NCBI GenBank assembly: GCA_019689695.1
Contig: JADGHA010000003.1
Coordinates: 1 to 32,853 of the forward strand
DNA: 32,853 nucleotides
From: Micromonosporaceae bacterium
GTDB lineage: Bacteria; Actinomycetota; Actinomycetes; Mycobacteriales; Micromonosporaceae
Reading direction: 5' to 3'
The translations under genes were made by a program, and so were the position numbers. The notes beneath the pieces were generated by a model, which was given only the letters and a program-made list of their open reading frames with translations, was not told the DNA's origin and made no database searches. Shown in pieces: positions 24,832-32,779 of this stretch. Position 1 is the first letter of the stretch, and every line of letters starts with the position of its first letter.

Positions 24832-25785
24832 TCAGGGCAGGACGCGGTGGGCGCCGACGAGGGTCGCCGCCCGCTCGCCGCGCACCGGCTCGTCCACCAC
24901 CTGGCGGCGGGTGTAGCAGGCGTGCAGCATCCGGCGCCGGCCCTGGCCGTCGGGTGCGGCCGCGACGAAGCCGATGTGGTGGATCTTGCGACCCGGCCGG
25001 GCGAAGAAGTACAGGTCGCCTGGGCGCTCCTCGCCGAGCGCGATGGGGGTGGTGGCCTCCGCCTGGTCGTCGGCGTCGCGGGGCAGCCGCACGCCGAACC
25101 GCCGCCAGGCCAGGTGTACCAGCCCGGAGCAGTCGATGCCGTACGCGGAGACGCCACCCCAGACATACGCCACGTCGAGCAGCCGGGCGGCCACGCCGAG
25201 CACCTGCTCTGCGCTGGGCGTCCAGGCCAGGTCCGGCCGGACGTCGCGGGCCAGCGCCCACCGCGGCTCCGGCTCGCCGGGGACGCGCACCGGCACCCAG
25301 CCGCGGTAAGGCGGACCGGCCGCCGGCAGCCGCGTGCCGAGGACCACGCCGGGTAGCACCACGTCACCGGCCGGGGCGTCGCGGAGGGCGGTCGCGGTGG
25401 CGTCCACCACCCACCGCCGCGTCGCCGCCTCACCTGCCTCCGCGGCCGGCGCGGAATCCTCTACATCGGACACCGGAGCCAGCTGCGCGGCAGGCAGCCA
25501 GCCGGGGTAGCCGCGGGGGTCCAACTTCCCGGCGGGCTGCTCCAGCGCGACCACGCGGGCCCAGCCGCCGTCGACCTGGTCGACCTGCACCCGCTCGCCG
25601 AGCAGCAGCTGGCTCAACACACCCCGCCCGACCCGCTGGTCGGGATCCATCCCGGCCACCCAGGCGCGGATGTCGGGCCGGCAGCCCAGCGCCGGGGCAT
25701 CCACCGGGCGTACCGCGTCCGGCCCGGCCCACAGGGTCGCCACCGCGACGCGTACCGCCGCCCGCTGACCGGCGTCGAGCCGCAC
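24832..25785 (-). CDS. NlpC/P60 cysteine peptidase with N-terminal SH3-like domains (YkfC-like)
   Basis: Predicted gamma-D-glutamyl-L-diamino-acid endopeptidase that trims murein peptides. The 317-residue protein has two SH3b-like segments (about 55-105 and 125-185; GERVQVDQVDGGWARVVAL, YRGWVPVRVPG). The papain-like NlpC/P60 domain spans about 190-317, with C219 in YGIDCSGLVH, His270 in KIHHIGF and a third polar residue probably H288 in MLHAC. There is no signal peptide, unlike wall hydrolases, which places it in the cytoplasm as in Bacillus YkfC. The GTG at 25785 follows GGAGGAGGG. It lies 33 bases behind a dipeptide epimerase, the same pairing as in ykfB-ykfC, which supports a role in muropeptide recycling. 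Confidence 0.88.
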   Translation of the reverse strand: MRLDAGQRAAVRVAVATLWAGPDAVRPVDAPALGCRPDIRAWVAGMDPDQRVGRGVLSQLLLGERVQVDQVDGGWARVVALEQPAGKLDPRGYPGWLPAAQLAPVSDVEDSAPAAEAGEAATRRWVVDATATALRDAPAGDVVLPGVVLGTRLPAAGPPYRGWVPVRVPGEPEPRWALARDVRPDLAWTPSAEQVLGVAARLLDVAYVWGGVSAYGIDCSGLVHLAWRRFGVRLPRDADDQAEATTPIALGEERPGDLYFFARPGRKIHHIGFVAAAPDGQGRRRMLHACYTRRQVVDEPVRGERAATLVGAHRVLP

Positions 25786-25818
25786 CGGCCCTCCTCCCGA
25801 AAGTATCTGCCGTTCGGC

Positions 25819-26907
25819 TCACGATATACGCAGATTACCTTCGAGAGTGAGGCCGAGTCCCGGCGCGTCGGGGAGCAGCACGGTCCCGCCCGCGTACCGC
25901 AGGCCGCCCTGCACCGGTGACGAGGCGAGCCACCATGCCGCGTCCAGGTCGCTGACCGCGGTGGTGCCGTGCGCGGCGGCCAGGCTCGCCGCCGCGGTCA
26001 CCCCGACCGGGCTCTCCATCATGGACCCGACCAGGGTGCCGAGGCCGTGCTCCTCGGCCAGCCCGAGCAGGACGCGCGCGGTGGCCAGGCCGGCGCACTT
26101 GGCCAGCTTCACATTCACCATGTCGGCGGCCCGGCGACGGATCACCTCGACCAGGTCGCGCACGCCGTAGACCGCCTCGTCGGCGAGGATCGGCACCCCG
26201 ACCCGGTCACTCACCCAGGCCAGACCGTCCAGGTCCCAGCTGGGCACCGGCTGCTCGACCAGCTCCACGTCCAGACCGGCGTCCTCGATGCCACGGATCA
26301 CCCGGACCGCCTGGCGCGGCGTCCAGCCCTGGTTGGCATCGAGCCGGATCCGCGGTCCGGGCCCGACCGCGTCGCGCACCGCGCGCACCCGGTCGACGTC
26401 GCCGGCCGCGTCCAGGCCCACCTTGAGCTTGAGCACGGTGAAGCCTTCAGCCATCCGGTCCCGTGCCGCGGCGGCGAGGCTGCCCGCGTCACCGGCGGAG
26501 AGCGTCACGTCGGTCGGCACGGACAGTGCGCTGCCGCCCAGCAGCCGCACCAGCGGTACGCCCAGCCGGCGCGCGGCCAGGTCGTGCAGCGCGACGTCGA
26601 CGGCCGCCTTGGCCGCCTCGTTGCCGGCGACTGCCCGCCTCACCTCCCGGCACCGGGCGGTGAGGTCGTCGGCGTCCCTGCCGAGCAGGGCCGGGCCGAG
26701 GTGCTCGCGCACGCAGGCCTCGGCGCCGGCGACGGACGCACCGGTGACCCGCCAGACCTCCGGCGCCTCCCCGAAGCCGGAGCGGCCGTCCGCGTCGACC
26801 ACCTCGACCACCAGGGTGTCCACAGTGGTGGCTGTGCGCAGTGCGGTGACGAACGGGGTGTGCATCGGCGCGCTCAACCGGTGCGTGCGTACTTCGGTGA
26901 TGGTCAT
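25819..26907 (-). CDS. Dipeptide epimerase, probably L-Ala-D/L-Glu epimerase
   Basis: Enolase-superfamily enzyme that converts L-Ala-D-Glu, a murein breakdown product, to L-Ala-L-Glu for further use. The 362-residue protein has the N-terminal capping domain (about 1-125) and the barrel. Catalytic KxK is K160/K162 in LKLKVG, with metal ligands D190 (RLDANQG), E218 (ELVEQP) and D243 (LADEAV), and second-side base K267 (VNVKLAK). The C-terminal DxD at D320/D322 (VSDLDAAW) is the motif that binds the dipeptide ammonium group in Ala-Glu epimerases, favouring that activity over other superfamily members. The ATG at 26907 overlaps the upstream hydrolase stop (ATGA). Confidence 0.9.
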   Translation of the reverse strand: MTITEVRTHRLSAPMHTPFVTALRTATTVDTLVVEVVDADGRSGFGEAPEVWRVTGASVAGAEACVREHLGPALLGRDADDLTARCREVRRAVAGNEAAKAAVDVALHDLAARRLGVPLVRLLGGSALSVPTDVTLSAGDAGSLAAAARDRMAEGFTVLKLKVGLDAAGDVDRVRAVRDAVGPGPRIRLDANQGWTPRQAVRVIRGIEDAGLDVELVEQPVPSWDLDGLAWVSDRVGVPILADEAVYGVRDLVEVIRRRAADMVNVKLAKCAGLATARVLLGLAEEHGLGTLVGSMMESPVGVTAAASLAAAHGTTAVSDLDAAWWLASSPVQGGLRYAGGTVLLPDAPGLGLTLEGNLRIS

Positions 26908-27746
26908 CGGCTGGCCAGCTCCCTGCGGTCAGCCCAGCTCGCCGCCGCGATCCGGGCCAGCAGCCGGCACGCCGGGTCGTCACGGTCCGCGCCGGTGGCC
27001 AGGCCGGTCGTGGTGCAGACGACCAGGGTGTACGGCGGGGCGTCGCCGGGGAACACCACGGCTGCGCCGTGCCGCACGCCGTCCACCCAGCCGCTCTTGT
27101 GCGCGAGGCGCGTGCCGGGCGGCAGCCCGGCGGCAAGGTCCTCCCGGTGTTCCTGGGCGAACAGCACGTCGAGCATGGCGCGGGAGGCCTGCGGACCGGC
27201 CAGGCCGCCGGTCGCGAGCGCGGCCAGCAGGGCGGCGAGGTCGGCCGCGGTGACCAGGTTGGTGATGCCGGCCTCGCGGGCCGCGTAGTCCTCGATACCG
27301 CGGGCGGTCACGCTGTGCCGGGCGCCGGCCAGGCGCCAGACCTCGGCCACCGCCGGAAGGCCCACGTGGGACAGTACGAGGTTGGTGGCGAGGTTGCCGG
27401 ATCGGACGATCATGCGTTCGGCGAGCCAGCGCAGCGGCACGCTCTGCCCCATCCGGTCCCAGACCTCGCGGTCACTGTCGTAGTCCCGGTCACAGCCGAA
27501 CCGCGCTGCGCCCGGCAGCGCGGAAGCGAAGTCGTTGCGCACCGTCACCGGGGCGTCCAGGGCCAGCGTGCCGGCCTCGGCGGCCCGGTAGAGGGCGGCG
27601 AGCACAGCAACCTTCATGGTGCTGGCGGCGTAATGGGTGGCGCCGGCCAGGCGGGCGTAGGCGGGCGGCCCGCCGAGCGGGCCGCACCACACGGAGACGG
27701 TGCCCGGCACCGCCGCCAGCTCGGGTTCGAGGTCGGCCAGCGTCAC
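26904..27746 (-). CDS. Class A beta-lactamase-fold serine hydrolase, no signal peptide
   Basis: Member of the beta-lactamase2/class A family, 280 residues. It has the nucleophile motif S42-T-M-K45 (HYAASTMKVA), the second motif S116-G-N118 (IVRSGNLATN), an omega-loop-like region with GIEDYAAREAG, and the third motif KSG (LAHKSGWVDG). There is no export signal, so it should act in the cytoplasm and is unlikely to serve antibiotic resistance. In this operon a peptidase or carboxypeptidase role on murein peptides is plausible, but that is inference. The GTG at 27746 overlaps the typA stop (GTGA), so longer upstream codons, which lie inside typA, are excluded. It is coupled to the epimerase by another four-base overlap. 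Confidence 0.85.
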   Translation of the reverse strand: MTLADLEPELAAVPGTVSVWCGPLGGPPAYARLAGATHYAASTMKVAVLAALYRAAEAGTLALDAPVTVRNDFASALPGAARFGCDRDYDSDREVWDRMGQSVPLRWLAERMIVRSGNLATNLVLSHVGLPAVAEVWRLAGARHSVTARGIEDYAAREAGITNLVTAADLAALLAALATGGLAGPQASRAMLDVLFAQEHREDLAAGLPPGTRLAHKSGWVDGVRHGAAVVFPGDAPPYTLVVCTTTGLATGADRDDPACRLLARIAAASWADRRELASR

Positions 27747-29596
27747 GCCCGCCTCCTTGCCCGGCGGCTCCGCTCGGCCGGATCCAGGACAACCTTGCGC
27801 AGGCGTACGGCGTCCGGGGTGACCTCGACGCACTCGTCCTCGCGGCAGAACTCCAGCGCCTGCTCCAGGGAGAGCCGGCGCGGGGGCACCAGGCGCTCCA
27901 GCTCCTCGGCGGTGGACTGGCGGATGTTGGTCAGCTTCTTCTCCTTGGTGATATTCACGTCCATGTCGTCCGGCCGGGAGTTCTCACCCACGATCATGCC
28001 CTGGTACACCTCGGTGCCCGGCTCCACGAACAGCGTGCCGCGCTCCTGCAGGTTGAACATGGCATAGCTGGTCGCCGTGCCGGCCCGGTCGGCCACCAGC
28101 GAGCCGGTCGGCCGGGTGCGCAGCTCGCCGACCCAGGGCTCGTACGACTCGAAGACGTGGTGCGCGATGCCGGTGCCCCGGGTCTCGGTCAGGAACTCGG
28201 TCCGGTAGCCGATCAACCCGCGCGCCGGCACCAGCCACTCCATCCGCACCCAGCCGGTGCCGTGGTTGACCATCTGCTCCATCCGGCCCTTGCGCGTGGC
28301 CAGCAGCTGGGTGACCGCGCCCAGGTACTCCTCGGGGATGTCTATGGTGAGCCGCTCGATCGGCTCGCACTGCCGGCCGTTCACCTCGCGGGTCACCACC
28401 TGCGGCTTGCCGACGGTCAGCTCGTACCCTTCGCGGCGCATCTGCTCCACCAGGATCGCCAGCGCCAGCTCGCCGCGGCCCTGCACCTCCCACGTGTCCG
28501 GTCGATCGGTGGGCAAGACCCGCAGCGACACGTTGCCCACCAGCTCCCGGTCCAGGCGGTCCTTGACCAGCCGCGCGGTGACCTTGCTGCCCTTGCTCCG
28601 GCCGGCGAGCGGCGAGGTGTTCACCCCGATGGTCATCGAGATGGCCGGCTCGTCCACCGTGATCGGGGGCAGCGGGCGCGGGTCGTCCGCGTCGGCGAGC
28701 GTGTCACCGATCATGATCTCGGGGATCCCGGCGACCGCGATGATGTCGCCCGGCCCGGCCCGCTCGGCCGGCTTGCGGTCCAGCGCCTCGGTCATCAGCA
28801 GCTCGGATATCCGCACCTTCTCCTGGGTGCCGTCGGTGCGGCACCAGGCCACCGTCTGACCCTTGTGGATGACGCCCTGGCGGACCCGGCACAGGGCCAG
28901 CCGGCCGAGAAACGGCGAGGCGTCCAAGTTGGTCACGTGGGCCTGCAGTGGGGCATGCTCGTCATAACTGGGCGGGGGGATGGTGTCGAGCAGGGTTCGG
29001 AACAGCGGCTGCAGGTCGGGCGAGTCGGGCAGGGCACCGTCGGCCGGCTGGTCCAGCGATGCCTGGCCGGTACGGGCGCAGGCGTACACGATCGGGAAGT
29101 CGATCTGGTCGTCGGTGGCGTCCAGGTCCAGGAACAGTTCGTATGTGTCGTCCACCACAGCCGCGATCCGGGCGTCCGGCCGGTCCACCTTGTTCACCAC
29201 CAGGACGATCGGCAGCCGGGCGCGCAGCGCCTTGCGGAGCACGAACCGGGTCTGCGGCAGCGGGCCCTCGCTCGCGTCCACCAGCAGGAGCACCCCGTCC
29301 ACCATGGTCAGCCCGCGCTCCACCTCGCCGCCGAAGTCGGCGTGGCCGGGTGTATCGATGATGTTGATGGTGACCGGCTCGCCGTCCCGCGGGGTGTGCC
29401 GGATCGCGGTGTTCTTGGCCAGGATGGTGATGCCCTTCTCCCGCTCCAGGTCCATCGAGTCCATCACCCGGTCGGCCATCTCCGCTCGGGAGTGCCAGGC
29501 GCCGGACTGCCGGAGCATGGCGTCCACCAGCGTGGTCTTGCCATGGTCGACGTGCGCGACGATGGCGACGTTGCGGAGGTCGGAGCGGGTCTTCAT
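27743..29596 (-). CDS. typA: Ribosome-associated translational GTPase TypA/BipA
   Basis: Translation-factor GTPase acting on the ribosome, involved in 50S assembly and stress adaptation; 617 residues. G motifs are G1 HVDHGKTTL, switch region EKGITI, G3 DTPGH and G4 NKVDRPDAR. The EF-G-like domains II, III and V and the TypA-specific C-terminal domain follow (GYRTEFLTETRGTGIAHHVF, MIVGENSRPDDMDVNITKEK). ATG 29596 has GAGGATGGAG directly upstream. It is the first gene of a four-gene minus-strand operon and divergent from the dedA-like gene, with only 44 bases between the two start codons. Confidence 0.97.
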   Translation of the reverse strand: MKTRSDLRNVAIVAHVDHGKTTLVDAMLRQSGAWHSRAEMADRVMDSMDLEREKGITILAKNTAIRHTPRDGEPVTINIIDTPGHADFGGEVERGLTMVDGVLLLVDASEGPLPQTRFVLRKALRARLPIVLVVNKVDRPDARIAAVVDDTYELFLDLDATDDQIDFPIVYACARTGQASLDQPADGALPDSPDLQPLFRTLLDTIPPPSYDEHAPLQAHVTNLDASPFLGRLALCRVRQGVIHKGQTVAWCRTDGTQEKVRISELLMTEALDRKPAERAGPGDIIAVAGIPEIMIGDTLADADDPRPLPPITVDEPAISMTIGVNTSPLAGRSKGSKVTARLVKDRLDRELVGNVSLRVLPTDRPDTWEVQGRGELALAILVEQMRREGYELTVGKPQVVTREVNGRQCEPIERLTIDIPEEYLGAVTQLLATRKGRMEQMVNHGTGWVRMEWLVPARGLIGYRTEFLTETRGTGIAHHVFESYEPWVGELRTRPTGSLVADRAGTATSYAMFNLQERGTLFVEPGTEVYQGMIVGENSRPDDMDVNITKEKKLTNIRQSTAEELERLVPPRRLSLEQALEFCREDECVEVTPDAVRLRKVVLDPAERSRRARRRA

Positions 29597-29640
29597 GGCT
29601 CCATCCTCGCGGGTGCTTGATCGCGGGTGGGTGGCGGGTC

Positions 29641-31038
29641 ATGGCTGACCTGCTCGGTGCCGTCGAGCACCTGCCGCCGGCGCTGATCTACCTGGTCACC
29701 GCCGTGGTGGTGTGGTGCGAGACGGGTCTGATCGTCGGCCTGGTGATGCCCGGCGAGGCGACCCTGCTGCTGGTCGGCTTCCTGGCGTACCTCGGCACGC
29801 TGCGGCTGGTCCCGGCGGCGCTGCTGATGGTCGCGGCGGCACTGGCCGGGGACGCCTGGGCGTTCCGCAGCGGGCGGCGTTACGGGCCGCGGGTGCGGGC
29901 GAGCCGGCTGGGCGTCTGGGTGGGCCAGGAACGCTGGGCGAAGGCGGATGGCATGCTGCACCGGCTGGGTGGCCGGGGCGTGGCGGCCGCCCGGTGGGTG
30001 GCGTTCGTGCGGACGCTCGCGCCGCGGCTGGCCGGCAGCGCCGGCATACCGTACCGGCGGTTCGCCCCGTGGAACCTACTCGGCGCGGCCACCTGGGTGA
30101 CCGCCTCGGTGCTCGCCGGGTACCTGGCCGGCACTTCGTACCGGACCGTCTCCGACGTGCTCGGTCGGGCCACCGGTGCGGTGCTGCTGCTCGCTCTGGC
30201 GGTGATCGGGATCGTGCTGCTCGGCCGGTGGCTGGGCCGCAACCCCGACCCGGTCCGCGCCCTCGCCGGCCGGGCCGCGGCGTTGCCGGCGGTGCGCTGG
30301 CTCGCAGGGCGCTACGGCGGGTTGTTCCGTCTGCTCACCGAGCGCCTGGGCGCCGGCTGGGCGCTGGTGCTGAACCTGGTGTTCGGAGTTGCCGGGCTGT
30401 TCGCGCTCGGTGTCGGGCTCGGCTGGACGGTCGGGGTGGTGGTCCAGCACAGCGGCCTCAACCGGGTCGACGCCGGGATTGCGGACTGGTTCGCCGACCG
30501 GCGCACCGAGGGGGTCGCGGACGCGGCGAACGCCGTCGTCCACGTGCTGAAGGGAAGCTGGCTGGTGCTGGTGGTGGCGGCGGTCGCGCTGCTGCTCGCC
30601 TGGCGGGCCCGGGCGTGGCGCGGCGACCTGGTCAGCGTGGTCGGTACCGTCGGCGCCGTGCCGCTGCTGGTGCTGGCGCTCGTGGCGGAGAACCTGTCCT
30701 GGGCGGCGCCGGTGCCGCAGACCCATTTCCCGACCCAGAACACGGTCGCCACGGCGAGCCTGTGCACGCTGGCCTGGCTGCTGACCCGGCGTACGCACTG
30801 GGCGCGGATCGTGGCGGCGTGGACCGCCGCCGCGGTCGCCGTGGTGGGCGTCTCCGGAGCGCGGCTGTACCTGGGCGCCAGCCCGGCCAGCGGGGTGATC
30901 ACCTCGGTGCTGGTCGGTGTGCTGTGGACGATGGTCTTCGTTGTCGCCTGGACCACCAGGGACCGGACCCTTTCGCTCGCTGGGGCCGCCCGGGCAAAGG
31001 ACAGCGACGAACGCCTGACCGACGCGCGACTGCGGTAG
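29641..31038 (+). CDS. DedA-family membrane protein fused to a degenerate PAP2 domain
   Basis: A 465-residue polytopic protein. The N-terminal half (about 1-200) is a DedA/SNARE-associated domain with ETGLIVGLVMPGEATLLLVGF, GDAWAFRSGRRYG and FVRTLAPRLAGSAGIPYRRF, a family linked to lipid scrambling or undecaprenyl-phosphate recycling. The C-terminal half (about 235-450) has the six-segment layout of PAP2 phosphatases, but its catalytic motifs are lost. PSGH is replaced by P364-T-Q-N367, and SRxxxGxHxxxD reads A407-R408...G412-A-S414...G418. A phosphatase function is therefore unlikely; a binding or partner role is inferred. ATG 29641 is chosen over in-frame TTG 29617. The gene is divergent from typA. 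Confidence 0.88.
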   Translation: MADLLGAVEHLPPALIYLVTAVVVWCETGLIVGLVMPGEATLLLVGFLAYLGTLRLVPAALLMVAAALAGDAWAFRSGRRYGPRVRASRLGVWVGQERWAKADGMLHRLGGRGVAAARWVAFVRTLAPRLAGSAGIPYRRFAPWNLLGAATWVTASVLAGYLAGTSYRTVSDVLGRATGAVLLLALAVIGIVLLGRWLGRNPDPVRALAGRAAALPAVRWLAGRYGGLFRLLTERLGAGWALVLNLVFGVAGLFALGVGLGWTVGVVVQHSGLNRVDAGIADWFADRRTEGVADAANAVVHVLKGSWLVLVVAAVALLLAWRARAWRGDLVSVVGTVGAVPLLVLALVAENLSWAAPVPQTHFPTQNTVATASLCTLAWLLTRRTHWARIVAAWTAAAVAVVGVSGARLYLGASPASGVITSVLVGVLWTMVFVVAWTTRDRTLSLAGAARAKDSDERLTDARLR

Positions 31039-31074
31039 GTGACATGTCCCGGCTGGGTGCCGAGCCTGCTCGAA

Positions 31075-31842
31075 TCAGGTCAGCCGGAACTCGACGAGCG
31101 GATTGGTGACGACTTCCCGCCACCGTTCGCGATGTCCGGCCGCGTGCAGTCGATAGTAGACCGTCTCGCGCCGCTCCCCGCCGGTCGCGCCGTCGTGGTT
31201 GCCTATGTTGTGGGCGAGCAGATAATGGGCGAACAGGACGCTGCCGGCCGGACCGACTGCCTGCGTCGGCTCACCGAGCTCGACCTTCGGATACGGTCCG
31301 GGATTCATCTCGTCCACCCGCAACAGCGCGTCTGGCCCGCGCTCGGCGAGGTAACGGCCGAACCGCAGGTGAGTCCCCGGCCAGGCCCAGAGATTGCCCC
31401 GGTGCCGGCGGCTCATGTCGGTGAGCCAGACGCCGGCGAGCAGGGAGAAGGTGCCCGGACGACCGCTGGGTTCGGGTGGTGTCAGGCCATCCACGTGCGG
31501 GCCGCCGGGTCGGTGCGGCCAGGGCGGGATGGTGGTGGCCACCTGAGCGAAATCGGGGTCGTCCACGGCAAGACCCGGGCGCAGCAGCTCGGCGGCGAGC
31601 TGCCCGATGCCCGCGGCACGGTAGAGGTCGAGCAGGGGATGGTTCGCACGGCGGAAGCGAGGCCACAGGAAGTACGGACCGACGTGGCCCTCGGCGTACG
31701 GCTTCTTCTCCAGCAGAGTCTTCACCACCGCACGGGCCGAGGCGATCTGATCGCCAGTCAGCACATCGGGCACCACCACGAACCCCTGCTCGCGGAACGC
31801 GTGCCGCATCTCGTTGGTGATCACCGCCACGCCTAAGTGCAT
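31075..31842 (-). CDS. Phytanoyl-CoA dioxygenase-family oxygenase
   Basis: Probable Fe(II)/2-oxoglutarate-dependent hydroxylase, 255 residues. It has the first helix and strand typical of PhyH proteins (MRHAFREQGFVVVPDVLTGDQI). The metal-binding HxD is H116-V-D118 (GGPHVDG), followed by NLWAWPGTH, a distal His probably H211 (LLAHNIGNH) and a 2-oxoglutarate-binding Arg in ERRETVYYRL. The facial triad is intact, so the enzyme is likely active; substrate unknown. Start ATG 31842 follows GGAG. It is convergent with the dedA-PAP2 gene, with a 36-base gap that shows no clear hairpin, and divergent from the acetyltransferase gene. Confidence 0.88.
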   Translation of the reverse strand: MHLGVAVITNEMRHAFREQGFVVVPDVLTGDQIASARAVVKTLLEKKPYAEGHVGPYFLWPRFRRANHPLLDLYRAAGIGQLAAELLRPGLAVDDPDFAQVATTIPPWPHRPGGPHVDGLTPPEPSGRPGTFSLLAGVWLTDMSRRHRGNLWAWPGTHLRFGRYLAERGPDALLRVDEMNPGPYPKVELGEPTQAVGPAGSVLFAHYLLAHNIGNHDGATGGERRETVYYRLHAAGHRERWREVVTNPLVEFRLT

Positions 31843-32039
31843 CTCTCGGCTCCGCCATCGCGCAACCGATTTCGCCGCACGCTCGGACCTCGTGCGACTC
31901 GTCGGCGGCCCACGGTCCTGACGCCGGGCGAGGGCCAGGACCCTCGAGATTGGACGGCGCCGGGCCGGGTCGACCCGGTCGTAGCGACTGCGGGCCAGCG
32001 ACCCGTGTTAATCGCGTCGCGGGCCGGTTGGCGTGGGGT

Positions 32040-32051
32040 TAGCCTGGCGCG
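32040..32051 (+). promoter_or_regulatory. Leaderless-type promoter of the acetyltransferase gene
   Basis: TAGCCT (32040-32045) is separated by six bases from the GTG start at 32052, so the transcript should begin at the start codon itself. No Shine-Dalgarno sequence precedes the gene. A clear -35 was not found. Confidence 0.5.
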
Positions 32052-32654
32052 GTGACGCCACCGAACGACCTTCAGGGCGGATGTGCTGGGCTGGTGATTC
32101 GGCCAGAACGGGCCGAAGATCACGGCGCGATCCGGGACGTTCACCGGCGGGCATTCGGTGACGGCGAACGGGTTCCTGCCCTTGTCGACGCGCTACGCGC
32201 GGCCCGGCGTCCGCTGGCGCCGGTGTCGCTGGTCGCTGCCGTCGCTGACCGGGTGGTCGGTCATGTGATGCTCAGTGGCTGCTGGTTGGACGCCCTGCCC
32301 CGGCTCGTGGACGTATGTTCGCTCTCGCCCCTCGGGGTGCTGCCGGAGTTCCAGCGCCAAGGGATCGGAACTCGACTTGTGGCGCACGCGCTCGCGGAAG
32401 CTGACCGCCGGGGTGTTCCACTGGTGTTTTTGGAGGGCTCACCGCGCTACTACGGCAAGCGTGGCTTCGCCGACGCCACGAAGCTGGGCTTTCGTCCGCC
32501 CACGCTGCGCTACCCGCCGGGCGCTTTCCAGGTCGCCACACTGTCCGCGTACGAGGATTGGATGACAGGCACCTTCGTGTACTCCGATGTCTTCTGGTCC
32601 CTGGACTGCGTGGGCCTACGGGGCGAGCACCTGAAAACCGCGGCTGCGACCTGA
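32052..32654 (+). CDS. GNAT-family N-acetyltransferase (YhbS-like)
   Basis: Transfers an acetyl group from acetyl-CoA to an unidentified substrate; 200 residues. It has the GNAT start IRPERAEDHGAIRDVHRRAFG and strand 4 with VCSLSPLGVLPEFQRQGIGTRLV, where QRQGIG is the CoA pyrophosphate-binding motif A. VFLEGSPRYYGKRGF is the YhbS-type motif B (EGxPxYYxxxGF). The C-terminal part after residue 150 (AYEDWMTGTFVYSDVFWSLD) is typical of this subgroup. The GTG at 32052 is supported by the adjoining -10 box. Confidence 0.9.
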   Translation: MTPPNDLQGGCAGLVIRPERAEDHGAIRDVHRRAFGDGERVPALVDALRAARRPLAPVSLVAAVADRVVGHVMLSGCWLDALPRLVDVCSLSPLGVLPEFQRQGIGTRLVAHALAEADRRGVPLVFLEGSPRYYGKRGFADATKLGFRPPTLRYPPGAFQVATLSAYEDWMTGTFVYSDVFWSLDCVGLRGEHLKTAAAT

Positions 32655-32779
32655 CGCCACGGGTCCGCTGTTCCCGCGGCCTGGCTTGACGCGACCTGGC
32701 CGGCCGGTTCTCTCCGACCGCCACGACGTCGACGACCTGGTCAAAGTCACGTCACCGGCGGGCCGTACGCTTGGAATTC

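Noticed and set aside
26904..27746. Antibiotic-resistance beta-lactamase
   Set aside because: The fold motifs are present but there is no export signal, and the gene is embedded in an apparent murein-peptide recycling operon.
27747..27833. Upstream extension of the serine hydrolase with Pro/Arg-rich residues
   Set aside because: It overlaps the conserved end of typA. The GTG at 27746 that overlaps the typA stop gives the coupled start.
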